From Pseudomonadota bacterium (GTDB lineage: Bacteria; Pseudomonadota; Gammaproteobacteria; Burkholderiales; SHXO01): DNA of 11,069 nt. Both the position numbers and the translations under genes were made by a program. The stretch is from the NCBI GenBank assembly GCA_023430065.1, contig JAEZCG010000193.1, forward strand, positions 1-11,069, written 5' to 3'. The notes beneath the pieces were generated by a model. The model did not search any database. It saw only the letters and a list, made by a program, of their open reading frames with translations, and was not told the origin of the DNA. Positions 7,900 through 11,069 of this stretch are shown here, piece by piece (the stretch's first letter is position 1; the number at the start of each line of letters is the position of its first letter).

Positions 7900-8427
7900 C
7901 TAGAGGAAGGGACGCACCAGCGCGTCGATCTTCTCTTCCGACAGCGTGCCGAGTTCGGTGCGGGCGATGCGACCGTTGCGGTCGACCACGAGCGTATAGG
8001 GCAGCCCTCCGAGGTCGTTGCCGACCGCACGGCCCAGGTCGAGGGCCTGCATATCTCCCACGAGGACCGGGTAGTTGATCCCCATTTCCGTGGCGAACGC
8101 CTGGACCTTGCCAGCCTCATCGACGGCGATGCCGACCACTTGCAAGCCGTTGGCACCCAGTTCGTTCTGCTTTTTGATCAGCAGGGGAATCTCCTCCCTG
8201 CAGGGCGCGCACCAGGTGGCCCAGAAATTCACCAGGACCACCTTGCCTCTCCATTGCGCCATGGCCTGCGGCTGTCCGGCCAGGTCGGGCATCGACACCT
8301 GCATGATCACCTGGTCGGCGTTCGGGGGAAGTCGCGGGCCCCGGTTGGCCGGATGCAGGAACCACCCGGCGGCGAGGGCAACGGCAGCGACGGCGATGAT
8401 GCTGGCAAGCTGAAGCGATCTGGTCAT
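7900..8427 (-). CDS. TlpA/ResA-like membrane-anchored thioredoxin-fold protein
   Basis: The 175-residue protein starts with an uncleaved or cleavable signal segment (hydrophobic about 7-23) that would place the thioredoxin domain in the periplasm. The domain shows VVLVNFWATWCAPCREEIPLL with the redox pair Cys73/Cys76 (WCAPC), then LQVVGIAVDE, and the cis-proline loop GGLPYTLVVDRNGRI near 140-154. Proteins of this group (TlpA, ResA, CcmG-like) reduce disulfides in apocytochromes or other periplasmic proteins. The gene starts in an ATGA overlap with the stop of dsbD, so DsbD is the likely electron donor. There is no ribosome site of its own, which agrees with coupling. The exact substrate cannot be told; no cytochrome c maturation genes are in the window. 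Confidence 0.9.
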   Translation of the reverse strand: MTRSLQLASIIAVAAVALAAGWFLHPANRGPRLPPNADQVIMQVSMPDLAGQPQAMAQWRGKVVLVNFWATWCAPCREEIPLLIKKQNELGANGLQVVGIAVDEAGKVQAFATEMGINYPVLVGDMQALDLGRAVGNDLGGLPYTLVVDRNGRIARTELGTLSEEKIDALVRPFL

Positions 8428-10328
8428 GAGTTCGCTGGGAGCACGACGTCCAGCGAGGCAGCGAAGCGGCGCGCCGACTGGAAGCCGATGACCCGGGCGG
8501 GGAGTTCACGCCCGGTTGAATCGAAGAAAACGATGCCCGGCGGTCCGAACAGACCGAAGCGCCGGAGCAGGGCTCGATCTTCCGGGCTGTTGCGGGTGAC
8601 ATCGACTTTCAGGAGCAGCATGCGATCCATCCGCGTCCGCACCGCCGGATCGGTGAAGGTGAACCGTTCCATCTCCTTGCAGGAGATGCACCAATCCGCG
8701 GTGAAGTCCACCATCACCGGGCGGCCGCCGGCCTGGGCCAGACGCTGCTCCAGTTCGGCGACCGAACCGACCTGCTCGAAGCGCGGTCCCGGCGCGCCTG
8801 CCGGCTGCTCCGCCGACACGAGGCGCAGACCCGCCAGGGGCTGGAGGATGTCGCGTCCGCCCGCCAGGGCGCCGATCAGCAACGCGATCCCGAGCACCAG
8901 TGCGATCACGCCGATTCCCTTGCCCAAGCGCCGGTAGCCGGGGGCATTGTGCGGCAGCGGATCGATGGCATGCAGATAGATGGCCGACACGATCAGCAGT
9001 CCCGCCCAGGCGAGCATGTGCAGAATCGCCGGGACGACGGGCGACACGATCCACAGTGCCATGCCGAGCAGCACGACCCCGAAGAAGTACTTGACCGTCT
9101 GCATCCAGGGGCCGGCCCGGGGCAGCAGCGTGCCGGCGGACAAGCCGACGGCGAGCAGCGGCGCACCCATGCCGAGTGCCATCGCGAACAGGGCGCCCCC
9201 GCCCAGGACGGCATCGCGGGTCTGGTTGATGTACAGCAGCGCGCCGGCCAGGGGCGCGGCCACGCACGGTCCGACGATCAGCGCGGAGAGGATGCCCATC
9301 GCGAATACGCCCCACATCGTGCCGCCCTTCATCCGGTTGCTGACGCTGGACAGCCGGCTCTGCAGCGCGCTGGGCACCTGCAGTTCGTAGTAGCCGAACA
9401 TGGACAGCGCCAGCGCCACGAACAGCAGGGCGAAGGTGCCGAGCACCCACGGGCTCTGCAGCGCCGCGGACAGCAGCGTGCCGGACAACCCGGCCGCCAC
9501 GCCTGCCGCCGCGTAGGTCAGCGCCATGCCGAGGACGTAGGCGACCGAGAGCAAGAGCGCATGGGCACGCGTGACGCCGTGCCCTCTGCCGACGATGATG
9601 CCGGACAGGATCGGGATCATCGGCAGCACGCACGGGGTGAAGGCGAGCAGCAGACCGAACCCGAAGAAGCTGACCAGCACGAGCCAGGTGCTGCCGGAGG
9701 AGAGAATGCCAGCGATGCGCGAGTTCTCGTCGAGCCCGGGGGCGGACGAACCGCGCGTGATGGCAAGGGGGGGCGAGCCGTCCCACGCGGCCAGGACCAG
9801 GTCGAAGCGTCGCGTCTCGGGTGGATAGCACAGGCCGGCGTCGGCACAGCCCTGATACTGAACCTCGACCGACACGGGCATCCGCGCCGGCGCCTCGCGG
9901 GCGAGTCGCACCACCGCCTCGACGGGACGGTGGAACACTTCCGTGCGGCCGAAGTTCGGATCGTCCTTCACCTCTCCGGCAGGGAGTTCCACGGCGCGCA
10001 CGGCGACACCGTCGACCGGCGGGTCGAGCGTGACCGCAAACTTGTCGCGGAACAGGTAGTACCCATCCTCAGGCTCGAAGCGGGCGATCAGCGTGTGCGT
10101 ATCCAGCGCCGCGACACTAACGGCGAAGGCGCGATCGACCGGCAGGAACTGCGGCGTGCCGGCCTCTCCGGTCAACGCACGCAGGCGCTCCAGCACACTG
10201 GTCCCTGCAGGCGGGGTCTGGGCGTGGACCGGTGCGCCTGCACGAATGCCCAGGGCGAGCACCACGGCGAGCACGATGGCATGGCCCAGCGCGCGCCAGG
10301 TCTGGGGTGCGGGCTGGCGTGCGGTCAC
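8424..10328 (-). CDS. dsbD: Thiol:disulfide interchange protein DsbD
   Basis: DsbD carries electrons from cytoplasmic thioredoxin across the inner membrane to periplasmic thiol proteins. With the GTG start at 10328 it is 634 residues. A signal peptide (about 10-36, ending VHAQ) leads to the alpha domain with YQGCADAGLCYPPET (Cys161, Cys167), nearly identical to E. coli. Eight membrane helices follow (about 213-491) with the paired cysteines Cys233 in FTPCVLPMIP and Cys355 in VGPCVAAPLAG. The C-terminal gamma domain is thioredoxin-like with DWCISC (Cys547, Cys550). All six redox cysteines are present. The GTG overlaps the cutA stop as GTGA; the frame is open upstream to 10562, but that part only shadows cutA. 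Downstream it overlaps the tlpA-like gene by 4 bases. Confidence 0.96.
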   Translation of the reverse strand: MTARQPAPQTWRALGHAIVLAVVLALGIRAGAPVHAQTPPAGTSVLERLRALTGEAGTPQFLPVDRAFAVSVAALDTHTLIARFEPEDGYYLFRDKFAVTLDPPVDGVAVRAVELPAGEVKDDPNFGRTEVFHRPVEAVVRLAREAPARMPVSVEVQYQGCADAGLCYPPETRRFDLVLAAWDGSPPLAITRGSSAPGLDENSRIAGILSSGSTWLVLVSFFGFGLLLAFTPCVLPMIPILSGIIVGRGHGVTRAHALLLSVAYVLGMALTYAAAGVAAGLSGTLLSAALQSPWVLGTFALLFVALALSMFGYYELQVPSALQSRLSSVSNRMKGGTMWGVFAMGILSALIVGPCVAAPLAGALLYINQTRDAVLGGGALFAMALGMGAPLLAVGLSAGTLLPRAGPWMQTVKYFFGVVLLGMALWIVSPVVPAILHMLAWAGLLIVSAIYLHAIDPLPHNAPGYRRLGKGIGVIALVLGIALLIGALAGGRDILQPLAGLRLVSAEQPAGAPGPRFEQVGSVAELEQRLAQAGGRPVMVDFTADWCISCKEMERFTFTDPAVRTRMDRMLLLKVDVTRNSPEDRALLRRFGLFGPPGIVFFDSTGRELPARVIGFQSARRFAASLDVVLPANS

Positions 10329-10654
10329 GCCTGCGCCTCGCCGGTTTCGGTCTCGATCCACTGCAGATAGGCCGGCAGGCCGGCCGCGACCGGGAGCGCA
10401 AGCAACTCCGGCACCTCGTACGGATGCAGGCGACGCAGTTCGCGTTCGACCGCACCGTACAGGCTCTCGCGGGTCTTGATCAGCAGCGGGATCTCCTCGG
10501 CGGTTTCCACCCGACCCTTCCACCGATACATGGACGTGCAGGGCGCCAGCAGATTCACGCACGCCGCCAGGCGCGCCTCCAGCAGCGCGCGAGCGAAGGC
10601 CTGTGCGCTGGGGCGATCGGGAAAATTGGCGAACAACACGAGGATTCTGTCCAT
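10325..10654 (-). CDS. cutA: Divalent cation tolerance protein CutA
   Basis: The 109-residue protein has all the marks of the small trimeric CutA1 family: an N-terminal strand ILVLFANFPD, LAACVNLL with Cys32, SMYRWKGRVETAEEIPLLIKT (split: SMYRWKGRVE at 41-50 and EEIPLLIKT at 53-61), the HPYEVPEL motif (77-84), and a final YLQWIETET. CutA is linked genetically to copper and divalent metal tolerance, but its biochemical role is still unclear. The linkage cutA-dsbD is known in E. coli, where the cut locus includes both. The ATG has GGAG only 2 bases upstream, close for a ribosome site. A TATACT (10682-10677) is a possible -10 element. Confidence 0.95.
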   Translation of the reverse strand: MDRILVLFANFPDRPSAQAFARALLEARLAACVNLLAPCTSMYRWKGRVETAEEIPLLIKTRESLYGAVERELRRLHPYEVPELLALPVAAGLPAYLQWIETETGEAQA

Positions 10655-10676
10655 GGCTCCAATTGGGCGGCGCGAC

Positions 10677-10682
10677 AGTATA
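10677..10682 (-). promoter_or_regulatory. Possible -10 element of the cutA-dsbD-tlpA transcript
   Basis: TATACT on the minus strand matches the sigma-70 -10 consensus at 5 of 6 positions and lies 22 bases before the cutA ATG, in the 52-base gap after the epimerase gene. No recognisable -35 hexamer is found 15-19 bases upstream, so this is only a candidate. Confidence 0.2.
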
Positions 10683-10706
10683 CGGAAGCGCGCCGGGAAT
10701 GGCCGC

Positions 10707-11069
10707 TCAGGCCGGCGCCGCGACGCGCGCCGCCTCGAGGCCCTCCCGTACGGATGGATAGCGCAGGCGGGTGCGCAGTTCCCGCAGCAGGCGCGCGTTG
10801 TCCAGGCGCCGCGACTCGCGCAGGAAGGACAACTGCACAGGAGACAGCGTCCGCGCCGCCTCCTGCAGGCTCACTCGCGGCGGCGGCGGCAGGCCGAAGG
10901 CACGCGCGACGAGGTCGAGGTACTCACCCCGCTTCATCGCTGAGGCGTCGCTGGCGTTGTAGGCGCGCTGACTGCGCCCGCGCGCCAGGGTGTCGAGCAC
11001 GATTGCAGCCAGGTCGTCGGCATGGATGTGGTTGGTGTACACGTCCTCCTCGGCGCGCAGCGCCGCGGA
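10707..11069 (-). CDS. NAD-dependent epimerase/SDR family protein, C-terminal fragment (start outside window)
   Basis: The last 120 codons are visible; the frame is open through the window edge, so the apparent GTG at 11042 is internal and not the start. The sequence VYTNHIHADDLA followed by a region with RAYNASDASAMKRGEYLDLVA, LPPPPRVSL, and LSFLRESRRLDN resembles the C-terminal substrate-binding part of extended-SDR NAD-dependent epimerases (RmlD/GalE-like fold, often annotated as NAD(P)-dependent oxidoreductase). The nucleotide-binding Gly-rich motif and the YxxxK active site would be in the missing N-terminal part. Such a gene next to cutA/dsbD is found in several betaproteobacteria. The true substrate is unknown. 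It ends 52 bases before cutA, so it may be part of the same transcript. Confidence 0.8.
   Translation of the reverse strand, partial: SAALRAEEDVYTNHIHADDLAAIVLDTLARGRSQRAYNASDASAMKRGEYLDLVARAFGLPPPPRVSLQEAARTLSPVQLSFLRESRRLDNARLLRELRTRLRYPSVREGLEAARVAAPA

Noticed and set aside
8949..10370. Plus-strand open frame of 473 codons antisense to dsbD
   Set aside because: Gln/Arg/His-rich shadow opposite the DsbD membrane helices; no domain and no ribosome site seen.
10329..10562. Upstream extension of dsbD to an ATG-type start at 10562
   Set aside because: The added residues merely shadow cutA in another frame and place the signal peptide internally; the GTG at 10328 in a GTGA overlap fits better.

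Overview
The window looks like a stretch of core chromosome from a GC-rich proteobacterium, by eye about two-thirds G+C. The order aroQ-accB-accC-prmA followed by a zinc-ribbon/DUF3426 membrane protein, together with the style of the AccC and AccB proteins, fits the Betaproteobacteria best; a related gammaproteobacterium cannot be excluded. The glycine cleavage P-protein is split into two subunits (gcvPA/gcvPB), which among such bacteria hints at Nitrosomonadales-like or similar groups rather than classic Burkholderia-like genomes. This assignment is inference from protein character and gene order; no rRNA is present.

Every gene I can support lies on the minus strand, so transcription runs from high to low coordinates. 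Read in that direction: (a) the C-terminal part of an NAD-dependent epimerase/SDR protein (11069-10707, its start lies outside the window); (b) a thiol/metal block cutA-dsbD-tlpA-like (10654-7900) with 4-base stop/start overlaps at both junctions; (c) a 244-base gap (208 if the upstream aroQ start is used) holding several tiled inverted repeats; (d) aroQ-accB-accC-prmA-DUF3426 protein (7655-3065), covering shikimate pathway, fatty-acid initiation and ribosomal protein methylation; (e) the glycine cleavage genes gcvT-gcvH-gcvPA-gcvPB (3060-1, the last cut by the window edge).

The biological logic is housekeeping. DsbD brings electrons across the inner membrane for periplasmic thiol reduction and the TlpA-like protein is a likely partner. 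AroQ makes 3-dehydroshikimate. AccB and AccC are the biotin carrier and biotin carboxylase of acetyl-CoA carboxylase. PrmA methylates ribosomal protein L11. GcvT, GcvH and GcvPA/GcvPB form the glycine cleavage system. Since gcvT begins only 4 bases after the stop of the DUF3426 gene, and no gap from aroQ to gcvPB exceeds 84 bases, all these genes could be one long transcript.

I found no mobile element, CRISPR array, tRNA, rRNA, toxin or defence gene, and no convincing new protein system. The most interesting non-coding signals are the run of inverted repeats upstream of aroQ, including two mutually exclusive hairpins next to its upstream ATG; a tiny overlapping reading frame at the GTG start of accC; a strong GC hairpin between gcvT and gcvH; and the absence of room for a glycine riboswitch in front of gcvT. 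Long antisense open frames are shadows of real genes caused by high GC.
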